From NCBI GenBank assembly GCA_964490935.1, contig CAZBEO010000069.1:1-18868 (forward strand): a stretch of 18,868 bases of DNA, written 5' to 3'. The translations under genes and the position numbers were made by a program. Shown here piece after piece: positions 1 to 6,538 of this stretch. The DNA is from JAQVYB01 sp964490935. Lineage in GTDB: Bacteria > Verrucomicrobiota > Kiritimatiellia > RZYC01. The notes beneath the pieces are model-generated. The model had not been told where the DNA came from and ran no database searches. It saw only the letters and a program-made list of their open reading frames with translations. Position 1 is the first letter of the stretch; every line of letters begins with the position of its first letter.

Positions 1-578
1 AAAGTGATGGACAAGGCACCCTGCTCACCACTTCCGCCTGCCTGCTCAACCCCAATCGGAATCCGCATTGCGCGAAAAGCGAACTCCAAGCTCTCCTCCG
101 AGACACCCTGGGCATCGAACATCTCCTCTGGCTCAACCACGGATTCCTCGCCGGCGACGATACCGATAGTCATATCGACACCCTCGTCCGCCTCGCACCA
201 AACCACACCATCCTCTATGTACAGTGCGACGACCCGCACGACGAACACTACGAAGAACTACGCCTCATGGAAGAGGAATTGCGGCAATTCAGAACCCCGA
301 ATGGTCAACCCTATCGCCTTATCCCTCTGCCCTGGCCACGCGCTCAATTCGATGAAACCGGCCAACGGCTCCCCGCCACCTACGCCAACTTCCTCATCGT
401 CAACGGGGCCGTCCTTGCGCCTATCTACAACGATCCGCATGACGCAGATGCCCTGCGCGCCATACAAATCGCCTTCCCCGATCGGGAAATCATCGGCATT
501 GATTGTTCCGTCCTGATTCGGCAACATGGGTCGCTGCATTGCCTAACCATGCAACTGCCGCAGGGAGTACTGCCATGA
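1..578 (+). CDS. aguA: Agmatine deiminase, C-terminal part (5' end outside window)
   Basis: The reading frame is open from the left edge (first full codon at 3) to the TGA at 576-578, giving the last 191 residues of an agmatine deiminase of the peptidyl-arginine-deiminase fold; the family is usually about 340-370 residues, so roughly the N-terminal half is missing. The enzyme hydrolyses agmatine to N-carbamoylputrescine and ammonia in the cytoplasm. Visible family signatures are GTLLTTSACLLNPNRNP near the start, GFLAGDDTDSHID containing the conserved catalytic-site His/Asp, NFLIVNGAVLAPIYNDPHD, and the C-terminal GSLHC whose Cys, 12 residues from the end, is the expected nucleophile. The stop overlaps the start of the next gene (ATGA), so translation is probably coupled to N-carbamoylputrescine amidase, the next step of the pathway. 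Identification is firm from the motifs and the neighbour. Confidence 0.93.
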   Translation, partial: SDGQGTLLTTSACLLNPNRNPHCAKSELQALLRDTLGIEHLLWLNHGFLAGDDTDSHIDTLVRLAPNHTILYVQCDDPHDEHYEELRLMEEELRQFRTPNGQPYRLIPLPWPRAQFDETGQRLPATYANFLIVNGAVLAPIYNDPHDADALRAIQIAFPDREIIGIDCSVLIRQHGSLHCLTMQLPQGVLP

Positions 579-1459
579 AAAATCCAACCGTCGCCCTGAT
601 CCAGCAAGCCTGCACCGCCGACACCTCTGCCAACATCCAGAAAAGTGCCGCCGCCATCCGACGCGCCGCCGAGCAGGGTGCCGATCTGATCATCCTGCCC
701 GAACTGCACACCGGCCTCTACTTCTGCCAAACCGAGGACGTGCATGCCTTCGATCTCGCCGAATCCATTCCCGGCCCCTCCACCCGCATCTTCGGTGCAC
801 TCGCCAAAGAATTGAACGTGGTCATCGTCGCCTCCCTCTTCGAGCGACGCGCCCCGGGGCTCTACCACAACACCGCCGTGGTGCTCGAACACACCGGTGC
901 CATCGCCGGCATCTACCGCAAAATGCACATCCCCGACGATCCGGGCTACTATGAAAAATTTTACTTCACCCCCGGCGATCTCGGCTTCCAGCCGATCCAG
1001 ACCTCCGTCGGCAAACTGGGTGTGCTCATCTGCTGGGATCAGTGGTATCCCGAAGCCGCGCGCCTCATGACTCTCGCCGGTGCCGAAATGCTGATTTACC
1101 CCACTGCCATTGGATGGAATCCCGAGGACGACGAAGCCGAACGATCCCGCCAGCACGACGCCTGGATCACCATCCAGCGTGCGCACGCCGTAACCAACGG
1201 CATCCCGGTTATAGCCGTCAATCGAACCGGCTTCGAAACCTCGCCGTGCGCGGGCGATCCCGGCGTGCAATTCTGGGGATCGAGTTTTGTCGCCGGCTGC
1301 CAGGGCGAACTGCTCGCCCAAACGGACGCTGACAGCGAAACGGAACTGCTCGTGCAACTCTCCGCCGAACGCAGCGAATCCGTGCGCCGCATCTGGCCCT
1401 TCCTGCGTGACCGGCGTATCGACGCCTACGCCGGCCTCACCCAACGCCTGCTTGATTGA
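575..1459 (+). CDS. aguB: N-carbamoylputrescine amidase
   Basis: A 294-residue carbon-nitrogen hydrolase (nitrilase superfamily) that hydrolyses N-carbamoylputrescine to putrescine, CO2 and ammonia. The Glu-Lys-Cys triad is visible as E43 in LPELHTG, K116 in YRKMHIPDD and C153 in ICWDQWYPE; the GYYEKFYFTPGD segment and the length are typical of plant/bacterial AguB. An in-frame ATG lies upstream at 503, but it falls inside the deiminase gene; the ATG at 575 has CAGGGAG at 561-567 at good spacing and forms the ATGA overlap with aguA, so 575 is chosen. The pair aguA-aguB supplies putrescine; a later enzyme of polyamine synthesis, NspC, is encoded about 9 kb away on the other strand. No terminator is evident after the stop. 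Confidence 0.95.
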   Translation: MKNPTVALIQQACTADTSANIQKSAAAIRRAAEQGADLIILPELHTGLYFCQTEDVHAFDLAESIPGPSTRIFGALAKELNVVIVASLFERRAPGLYHNTAVVLEHTGAIAGIYRKMHIPDDPGYYEKFYFTPGDLGFQPIQTSVGKLGVLICWDQWYPEAARLMTLAGAEMLIYPTAIGWNPEDDEAERSRQHDAWITIQRAHAVTNGIPVIAVNRTGFETSPCAGDPGVQFWGSSFVAGCQGELLAQTDADSETELLVQLSAERSESVRRIWPFLRDRRIDAYAGLTQRLLD

Positions 1460-1513
1460 ACACTTGCGTGTGAATAGTGCCCGCGTGACCAGATGGAAGG
1501 GCGAACATTGGTA

Positions 1514-1601
1514 GGGCGAAGCCTCCGGCTGAGCCGTCTTTGGGGGGCTACGGGACCACCGGGCGAGTCAACATCCACGGCTCAGCCGGAGGCATTCGCC
1601 C
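1514..1601. repeat. 88-bp inverted-repeat element (MITE- or REP-like)
   Basis: The left arm 1514-1537 (begins GGGCGAAGCCTCC, ends GAGCCGT) and the right arm 1577-1601 (begins ACGGCTCAGCC, ends TTCGCCC) are complementary over 24 bp with a single one-base bulge, and enclose about 39 bp. It would fold into one long hairpin in either strand. It has no coding capacity and no obvious target-site duplication (GGTA on the left, AATG on the right). It sits 54 bp after aguB, at the left of a 467-bp stretch without genes. It could serve as a transcription or RNA-stability barrier; dispersed-repeat status needs genome-wide comparison. Confidence 0.7.
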
Positions 1602-1614
1602 AATGAGTAGCCGT

Positions 1615-1629
1615 CCGCTCGCCGAGCGG
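1615..1629. repeat. Short perfect hairpin
   Basis: CCGCTCG-C-CGAGCGG is a 7-bp perfect inverted repeat with a one-base centre, just right of the 88-bp inverted-repeat element. It is followed by a G/A-rich run and no T-tract, so it is not a canonical intrinsic terminator for aguB. No function is assigned. Confidence 0.45.
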
Positions 1630-1670
1630 TCGGGGGAGAGGGCTGATAATCACACAACAAAAAAGCCCAT

Positions 1671-1693
1671 GGCGCTCGGAGAGCACCACGCTA
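1671..1693. repeat. Hairpin with GGA loop and GCTAC tail, copy 1
   Basis: GGCGCTC-GGA-GAGCACC forms a 7-bp stem with one C/A mismatch, a GGA loop, and is followed by ACGCTAC. The same layout (other stem sequence, same loop and tail) occurs at 4985-5004. Both copies are intergenic. Probably a small dispersed repeat. Confidence 0.5.
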
Positions 1694-1699
1694 CTCCGC

Positions 1700-1776
1700 T
1701 TCCAACCGTTGGAACTTTTTCAGACGGTTTTTCCAATCATTGGAAACTTTTCTATTCGTTTTTCCAACCGTTGGAA
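1700..1776. repeat. Array of three 15-bp palindromes with exact 31-bp spacing
   Basis: Three copies of TTCCAAYCRTTGGAA lie at 1700-1714, 1731-1745 and 1762-1776 (centres 1707, 1738, 1769; spacing 31 and 31). Copies 1 and 3 have CCG in the middle, copy 2 has TCA, so both half-sites change together. The spacers are related as well: each is T-rich, begins (A)CTTTT and ends CG/GTTT. The array lies between the 3' ends of convergent aguB and the FG-GAP-repeat gene, so it is not in front of an annotated gene. A second array of the same motif lies at 11839-11957. Confidence 0.9.
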
Positions 1777-1799
1777 ACTTTTCAGACCGTTTTTAAAAT
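1771..1799 (+). promoter_or_regulatory. Possible sigma70-type promoter at the edge of the palindrome array
   Basis: The right half of the third palindrome, TTGGAA (1771-1776), is a 4/6 match to a -35 box and is followed after exactly 17 bp by TAAAAT (1794-1799), a 5/6 match to a -10 box. Transcription would run rightward from about 1806, antisense to the 3' end of the secreted FG-GAP-repeat gene, with no + strand gene in reach. The match may be fortuitous in T/A-rich spacer DNA. Confidence 0.3.
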
Positions 1800-1926
1800 C
1801 AGATATTTGATATTTGAAATCATCACCGCGAACGGCATCTATCAAATAGGCCTGCATCCAACGTCCGATGGACTGCTGGAGGGCGAGCGTCTCGCGAGCC
1901 GTATTGCAACTCCGCTCTTCCCCCAT
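1800..1926. other. Non-coding spacer with dispersed-repeat-like sequence
   Basis: Between the palindrome array and the end of the FG-GAP-repeat gene there is no plausible gene. The AT-rich piece around 1797-1822 (ATCAGATATTTGATATTTG and following bases) resembles a short repeat seen scattered in genomes of this superphylum. The piece GGGCGAGCGTCTCGCGAGCC at about 1882-1901 contains the palindrome CTCGCGAG. Short reading frames here look like translated repeat rather than protein. Confidence 0.4.
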
Positions 1927-4128
1927 TTACTTCAGCGGCAGGGTTCCGACGTAACCGAAGTTGTTGGTATAGAAACCATCCGAGCTTTTGTAAATGTACC
2001 AGCCTCCGCTCGGGGGATAGTAACAGCCGAAATCATCCGTGCCGTCGCCATCGTAATCACCCGTGATCGGCAGGGTGCCGGGGAATCCGAAATTGTTCTG
2101 CCAGAAACCATCACGGCTCTTGTAGAGGTACCAACCGCCGGTCTGGTCATAGTAGCAGCCGAAGTCATCAATGCCGTCGCCATCAAAGTCGCCCGTCACC
2201 GGCACGGTCCCTGCAAAGCCGAAGTTGTTGGTCCAGAAACCATCGCGGCTCTTGTAGATATACCATCCGCCGTTCGGGGGATAGTAGCAGCCAAAGTCAT
2301 CCGTACCGTCGCCATCGAAATCGCCCGTCACCGGTACGGTGCCCTCAAAGCCGAAGTTGTTGGTCCAGAAACCGTCGCGGCTCTTGTAGATATACCAGCC
2401 GCCGCTCGGGGGATAGTAACAGCCAAAGTCGAGAATGGCGTCGCCATCAAAATCACCGGTGACCGGCAGAGTTCCTGCGAAACCAAAGGAGTTCGACCAG
2501 CCGCCCGCGCTGGAGCGCATGATTTGCCAGAATCCGGAGGGCGGCGTATACGTGCCGTAATCGCAGTAGCCATCGCCATCAAAATCGCCGGTGATCGGGA
2601 GCGTCCCGCTGCCGCCCGCGTACTCGACGGTCCAGAGGGTCCGCAGGAACGACTGGAAGACATACCAGCCGCCGCTCGGGGGATAGTAGCAGCCGATGTC
2701 GGAAATGCCGTCGCCATCAAAATCATTGGGCGAGTTTCGTTTTTCATACGCACCGACCGCCTGGGCTTCTTGCCCTGCGAGTACATTCACGGATTCCACG
2801 TCCGGTGTGATCCAACCCCGGAGGGTTTTGAATTCCACCCCGTAGCGACCCGGGGTAAGATTTCCCTGAGTGTAGCCCGAGTTTCTCCAGGTGGAACTGC
2901 CCTGGATACGCCATCCGCCGCCGTTGGTGGAGACAAAAGAAGGCTGAAGGGTGCCGGTCAGACTGCCAACAGGAGGCACATTGACCACCACGACACTTTG
3001 CGTCACCGTGACCGCCGCATTCCAGTTTCCGTCGCCCGCCTGCGCCGCCGTCACCTGGACAATGCCCGTGGCAGTGAATGAGAGTTTCGACCCATTGAGT
3101 TGACCCGGCCCGCTTACACCGTAGGAGACCGACAGGCCGGAACCGGCGGTGGCACCGAGTGTGATCTCGTTGGTGAGGTATTGCTGGCTGATGGGGCCGA
3201 AGTTGATGCTTTGATCCGCCTTGGCAACAGCGAAGGTCACGGTGACCGCCTGCGGCGAGTTGTAGGCGTCGGAGGAGACAACCGAGATGTGCGCAGTGTA
3301 GGTTCCCACGTTCAGCCCAATCACGGATACCCGGCTCGTCTGGCCGACGGATGCACCAGCGGCCAACTGGCCGGAATCGGGCGAAGGCACGAGCCATCCA
3401 GACCCCCCAGCCTCGTAGGCTACCTGATTGGTGTAACTCATCGGGCTGGCGCCGGTGTTGGAAAGGATGTAGGAGGCAGGCGCAACTGAGCTGGTTGAGG
3501 CATACGTGGAGGCAAAGGCCAGTTGCTGAGTGGAAAGCCCGATGGCGGCGGCGTTTGAATAGGTAATGACCCGATTGGCCACCCAGGCACCGTTGGAAGC
3601 CACATACGCATTGATGGCCGGGCCGACTCCCGTGACGTAGTTGTTTGAGCCCGAGGATTCCAACCCCAAGACCATGGCATTGGTCGTCAGCAGATAATGC
3701 GCACCTTCGGGGACGATGTTGCTTGCCGCGTAGGCGGCGTAGGTGCAGTCAAAGACCGCCAGATACAGATTCCCACCGGGGGCGTTGGTATAGAATTCAG
3801 CCAGATACCCGACAATGTGGCCGGGGTACCCCCCCGGGAAATTCGTAGGGGTGGTCTGAGTCAGCGGATAGGCGCCCAAGAGTTGATCGCCGTAGAGCGG
3901 GGCGCTCGGATTGGCCGCATTAAAGCCCGCGCCGGCGGCGTTGGTGGAATAATACGCCATAAAGAGCACATTGGTTGGCAGGGGGGCCGCATTGGTGCCC
4001 AAGAAATCATACTGCACATCATCACCGTTGTACGACTGATAGAGCACCGTGATGGAGGCCTGCCCCGGCAACAGCAACAAGGAAGTAAATGCCAACCCGC
4101 ACAATAATTTACAAAATGTATCACGCAT
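1927..4128 (-). CDS. Secreted protein with six C-terminal FG-GAP-like (DxDxDG) repeats
   Basis: A 733-residue exported protein. The start at 4128 is preferred over the longer frame because it begins a typical signal peptide (MRDTFCKLLCGLAFTSLLLL followed by PGQAS) and has GAGGGA upstream. Order of regions: signal peptide 1-24; an Asn/Ala/Tyr-rich N-terminal domain of unknown family; two beta-rich Ig-like stretches (around 200-400), the second starting KADQSINFG; then six tandem repeats of about 44 residues to the end. Each repeat has the form TGDFDGDGxxDFGCYYPPSG followed by GWYIYKSRDGFW and NNFGFxGTLPV. The DxDxDG loops are expected to bind Ca2+, as in FG-GAP/VCBS-type propellers. It is the downstream gene of a two-gene operon (26 nt after the preceding stop). 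Its role is unknown; surface adhesion or polymer binding is plausible. No C-terminal sorting motif is visible. Confidence 0.85.
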   Translation of the reverse strand: MRDTFCKLLCGLAFTSLLLLPGQASITVLYQSYNGDDVQYDFLGTNAAPLPTNVLFMAYYSTNAAGAGFNAANPSAPLYGDQLLGAYPLTQTTPTNFPGGYPGHIVGYLAEFYTNAPGGNLYLAVFDCTYAAYAASNIVPEGAHYLLTTNAMVLGLESSGSNNYVTGVGPAINAYVASNGAWVANRVITYSNAAAIGLSTQQLAFASTYASTSSVAPASYILSNTGASPMSYTNQVAYEAGGSGWLVPSPDSGQLAAGASVGQTSRVSVIGLNVGTYTAHISVVSSDAYNSPQAVTVTFAVAKADQSINFGPISQQYLTNEITLGATAGSGLSVSYGVSGPGQLNGSKLSFTATGIVQVTAAQAGDGNWNAAVTVTQSVVVVNVPPVGSLTGTLQPSFVSTNGGGWRIQGSSTWRNSGYTQGNLTPGRYGVEFKTLRGWITPDVESVNVLAGQEAQAVGAYEKRNSPNDFDGDGISDIGCYYPPSGGWYVFQSFLRTLWTVEYAGGSGTLPITGDFDGDGYCDYGTYTPPSGFWQIMRSSAGGWSNSFGFAGTLPVTGDFDGDAILDFGCYYPPSGGWYIYKSRDGFWTNNFGFEGTVPVTGDFDGDGTDDFGCYYPPNGGWYIYKSRDGFWTNNFGFAGTVPVTGDFDGDGIDDFGCYYDQTGGWYLYKSRDGFWQNNFGFPGTLPITGDYDGDGTDDFGCYYPPSGGWYIYKSSDGFYTNNFGYVGTLPLK
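1930..2730 (-). repeat. Six tandem ~132-bp coding repeats
   Basis: The DNA encoding the C-terminal repeats of the secreted protein consists of six units of about 132 bp (44 codons; the first, at the high-coordinate end, slightly longer and most diverged). Units 3 to 6 are nearly identical in protein sequence, e.g. GCYYPP and YKSRDGFW recur, which indicates recent duplication or gene conversion and makes copy number likely to vary between strains. Confidence 0.85.
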
Positions 4129-4154
4129 AACGCCCGTCCCTCGTTGTGTTTCAC

Positions 4155-4835
4155 TTAAGGATAAACATACGGCTTGGTCACAGTCCACGTCCGATTACTA
4201 TAGCTCTTATACCACCAGCCCGAGGCAAGACCGAAACGCCCGTCCGCCGGAAACCAGCCTGTACCCGAGTAATACGCCACAGCGGTGGCGTTGGTGGAGA
4301 CCGTGCCATCGCCCGCCAGCGGAATCACCACATCGCCGGGAGCGCCCGCTCCCATGAAACCGTTCGTGTACGCCGCACCCACCGGATAGGGGCACCCGAA
4401 CAACTGCATGCCCGAAACCACCTGCATCATGGTGTTCGACTCGCCGCTCCCCGGAACATAGCCGGAAAGTTTCAGGACCGAATTGGAGGGCGCTTTCACC
4501 CAGACGCTCTGCCCGCGCTGCACGGTACAGGTGCCGGGCGTCCAGCTTCCGGCTGAAAATTCTTCAAGGCAATAATCTTCCGAAACGGCATCGTACACCC
4601 CGACGAGCGTGCCTGGAACGAGGTTGTTTGTGCCAAAGACCTCCGGGATGGTGAACGTCGCTCCAGAAGCCTCGACAGGAATCAACTGAATCGCCACAAG
4701 CTGCGGCTCATCGGCCTGCAAAGCCACACTCAGAACGCCCACGGCATTCAGAGATAAGACCTGGGCCTGTGCCCCTCCCCCAATAATAATCAATGCAGCC
4801 GAAAGGATACACCAATGCAGAATGCGCTTTGCCAT
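4155..4835 (-). CDS. Exported beta-rich hypothetical protein
   Basis: A 226-residue protein starting at the ATG at 4835, chosen because AAGGG lies at good spacing upstream and the product then begins with a signal peptide (MAKRILHWCILSAALIIIGG, cleavage after AQA). The mature part begins QVLSLNAVGVLSVALQ, similar in flavour to verrucomicrobial exported proteins that start with a 'NAVGYV' strand; it is rich in Gly, Thr, Val and Tyr and contains four Cys in pairs (DYCLEE, GTCTV, FGCPY plus one in the signal peptide). No catalytic motif is recognised. It is the first gene of an operon with the FG-GAP-repeat protein 26 nt downstream, so the two are probably exported together. The function is unknown. 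Confidence 0.8.
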   Translation of the reverse strand: MAKRILHWCILSAALIIIGGGAQAQVLSLNAVGVLSVALQADEPQLVAIQLIPVEASGATFTIPEVFGTNNLVPGTLVGVYDAVSEDYCLEEFSAGSWTPGTCTVQRGQSVWVKAPSNSVLKLSGYVPGSGESNTMMQVVSGMQLFGCPYPVGAAYTNGFMGAGAPGDVVIPLAGDGTVSTNATAVAYYSGTGWFPADGRFGLASGWWYKSYSNRTWTVTKPYVYP

Positions 4836-4855
4836 AATACGACCCTTCGAATGAG

Positions 4856-4908
4856 TGTTCATCCAACCCCGAGTGTTCACCTTTTAGTCAACGAGGTTAT
4901 TGTTCACC
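4856..4908. repeat. Three TGTTCAYC direct repeats upstream of the secreted-protein operon
   Basis: TGTTCATC (4856-4863), TGTTCACC (4874-4881) and TGTTCACC (4901-4908) lie 21-73 bp in front of the ATG at 4835 (read as GRTGAACA in the gene direction). The first two share a longer core, GAGTGTTCA. They could be activator or repressor half-sites for the operon, or chance. Confidence 0.35.
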
Positions 4909-4984
4909 AAAGAGGTCGAAACAATCAACCAATAAAATGAAAAAAAACAGACCCTCCCGCCAACCGCGGATTGAAGAAAACCAC

Positions 4985-5004
4985 GGACTGGAAGTCCATG
5001 CTAC
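4985..5004. repeat. Hairpin with GGA loop and GCTAC tail, copy 2
   Basis: GGACT-GGA-AGTCC is a perfect 5-bp stem with GGA loop, followed by ATGCTAC. It shares loop and tail with the hairpin at 1671-1693 although the stem sequence differs. It lies in the 356-bp spacer between the divergent secreted-protein operon and the DprE1-like gene. Confidence 0.5.
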
Positions 5005-5013
5005 GTTCGGAAA

Positions 5014-5090
5014 ATCCTGTCCAATCCTGTACATCCTGTCAAAACAGCACAACCCAAGTATCCATCCGCGTCCATGCGCGTCTATTCGCG
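5014..5090. repeat. Two clusters of ~10-bp tandem repeats
   Basis: ATCCTGT occurs at 5014, 5024 and 5033 (period 9-10), and the decamers TCCATCCGCG, TCCATGCGCG, TCTATTCGCG follow one another at 5061-5090 (period exactly 10). Both word types resemble degenerate decamer repeats that I recall as widely dispersed in intergenic DNA of planctomycetes, verrucomicrobia and relatives. The reading frame that runs through them toward the DprE1-like gene is not considered coding. Confidence 0.6.
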
Positions 5091-5191
5091 GTTCCGTTAC
5101 GGATATATTTTCGGGGTTGCGCCGAGAGCGGGTCTGCCGTATATTTCGCCACCTTCTGACTCAAGCAAGAACGGGAGAACCGCTGATACCA

Positions 5192-6520
5192 ATGAAAAGA
5201 AAAACAGCCAACTGGGGCAATTATCCCATCGTCGAAGCCGACTTCCTCACCCTTCGCAACCAAAGGCAGGCCGATGAATTCATTCGTCGGCCCGGCCCCA
5301 TGATCGCCCGGGGCCTTGGACGCTGCTACGGCGATTCCGCCCTCTCCGAAACCATCCTCTCCACGGAATCCTACAACAACCTGCTGGCCTTTGACGCCGA
5401 AAAAGGCGTCGTCACCTGCGAGGCGGGTGTCTCGCTGGCCGACATCCTGGACGTGTTCACCCCGCGCGGTTGGTTCCTGCCGGTCACCCCCGGCACCAAA
5501 TTCGTCAGCATCGGCGGGGCCATTGCCGCCGATGTACACGGCAAAAGCTCGGGCTCCTTCGGCGACTACGTCCTCTCCATGCAGGTCATGAAGGCCGACG
5601 GAGAAATCCTTACCTGCTCGAAGACGGAGAACGCCGAGTTCTTTGAAACCACGCGCGGTGGCATGGGCCTGACCGGCCTGATACTACAGGCCACCATCCA
5701 ACTCATCCCGGTCGAAACGGCCTATATCCGTGAAGAAACCGTGCAGTGCAAAGACCTCGACTCGGTGATGGACCTCTTTGAACAAATGGGCAAGTGGACC
5801 TATTCCGTGGCTTGGATCGACTGTGTCGCCACCGGAAAAGACATGGGCCGCAGCGTCATGATGCGCGGCGAACACGCCCGCCGGGCCGACCTCGTGAATT
5901 CCACCCAGCGGCGCGACCCGTTGAACTTCCGCGGCCTACCGAAGCTGGACGTGCCAATCATGTTTCCGAACTTCGCCCTGAATAACCTGAGCGTCAAGGC
6001 CTTTAACATGGCCTATTACCACAAATGTCCGAAAGGCACCCACGAACACATTGTGAATTACGATGCCTTTTTCTACCCGCTGGACTTCGTCAACAACTGG
6101 AACCGCATCTACGGTCGGCGCGGGTTCACCCAGTATCAGTTCCTGCTGCCCCTGGAATCAAGCTATGAAGGGCTCCCCGTGCTGCTCGAAAAAATCAGCT
6201 CCAGCGGCCTGGGCTCCTTCCTGGCCGTACTAAAAAAATTCGGCCCTCACGAAAGCTTCATCTCCTTCCCCAAACCCGGCTACTTCCTCGCGCTCGATTT
6301 CCCCATCACGAAAAAACTCTTCGCCCTACTGGATGAGTTCGACAAACTCGTCCTGAAATATGGCGGACGCCTCTATCTGGCCAAAGATGTGCGCATGAAG
6401 CCAGAGATGTTCTTCAAAGGCTACGAAAATGCCGACACCTTCTGCGAGCGCATCAAACAATGGGACCCACAACAGAAATTTCAGTCGCTCCAATCTCAAC
6501 GACTCAACATGCATCAGTAA
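5192..6520 (+). CDS. DprE1-like FAD-dependent decaprenylphosphoryl-ribose 2-oxidase family protein
   Basis: A 442-residue vanillyl-alcohol-oxidase-type flavoprotein. In actinobacteria DprE1 oxidises the 2'-OH of decaprenylphosphoryl-ribose to the keto form. FAD-binding signatures are ARGLGRCYGDSAL (39-51), VTPGTKFVSIGGAIAADVHG (98-117, with H116), and SSGSFGDYV. The substrate-domain landmarks of DprE1 are also present: MFPNFALNN, FYPLDFVNNWNRIYG, GFTQYQFLLP, FGPHESFISFPKPG and, near the C terminus, GGRLYLAKDVR with K398 matching the substrate lysine. The residue equivalent to the benzothiazinone-reactive Cys is Ala (FLALDFPI). The frame extends upstream to 4937 but that part is repeat DNA; the ATG at 5192 has GGGAG at 5173-5177, a rather long spacing. 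It is followed after 18 nt by the SDR partner. In a non-arabinan organism the lipid-sugar substrate is unknown. Confidence 0.88.
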   Translation: MKRKTANWGNYPIVEADFLTLRNQRQADEFIRRPGPMIARGLGRCYGDSALSETILSTESYNNLLAFDAEKGVVTCEAGVSLADILDVFTPRGWFLPVTPGTKFVSIGGAIAADVHGKSSGSFGDYVLSMQVMKADGEILTCSKTENAEFFETTRGGMGLTGLILQATIQLIPVETAYIREETVQCKDLDSVMDLFEQMGKWTYSVAWIDCVATGKDMGRSVMMRGEHARRADLVNSTQRRDPLNFRGLPKLDVPIMFPNFALNNLSVKAFNMAYYHKCPKGTHEHIVNYDAFFYPLDFVNNWNRIYGRRGFTQYQFLLPLESSYEGLPVLLEKISSSGLGSFLAVLKKFGPHESFISFPKPGYFLALDFPITKKLFALLDEFDKLVLKYGGRLYLAKDVRMKPEMFFKGYENADTFCERIKQWDPQQKFQSLQSQRLNMHQ

Positions 6521-6538
6521 TACAGGAGTTCAACCACC

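Noticed and set aside
425..1444. Long minus-strand open frame of 339 codons over aguA-aguB
   Set aside because: It is antisense to two clearly recognised genes in GC-rich DNA; its product is Gly/Asp-rich with no family resemblance.
1700..1776. CRISPR array
   Set aside because: Although repeats alternate with spacers, the repeat is a 15-bp palindrome, the spacers are only 16 bp and resemble each other, and there are no cas genes.
1700..1776. Intrinsic terminator for the convergent genes
   Set aside because: Stems of 7 bp with one-base centres fold poorly as RNA hairpins, and the exact 31-bp phasing is not explained by termination.
1540..3081. Long plus-strand open frame of 513 codons
   Set aside because: It begins in the repeat region and then runs antisense through the 132-bp repeats of the secreted-protein gene, which explains its internal periodicity. 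The minus-strand protein has a signal peptide and recognisable DxDxDG repeats.
4937..5191. N-terminal extension of the DprE1-like protein
   Set aside because: The segment is made of hairpin and decamer repeats and has no match to the DprE1 N terminus, which begins near 5192.
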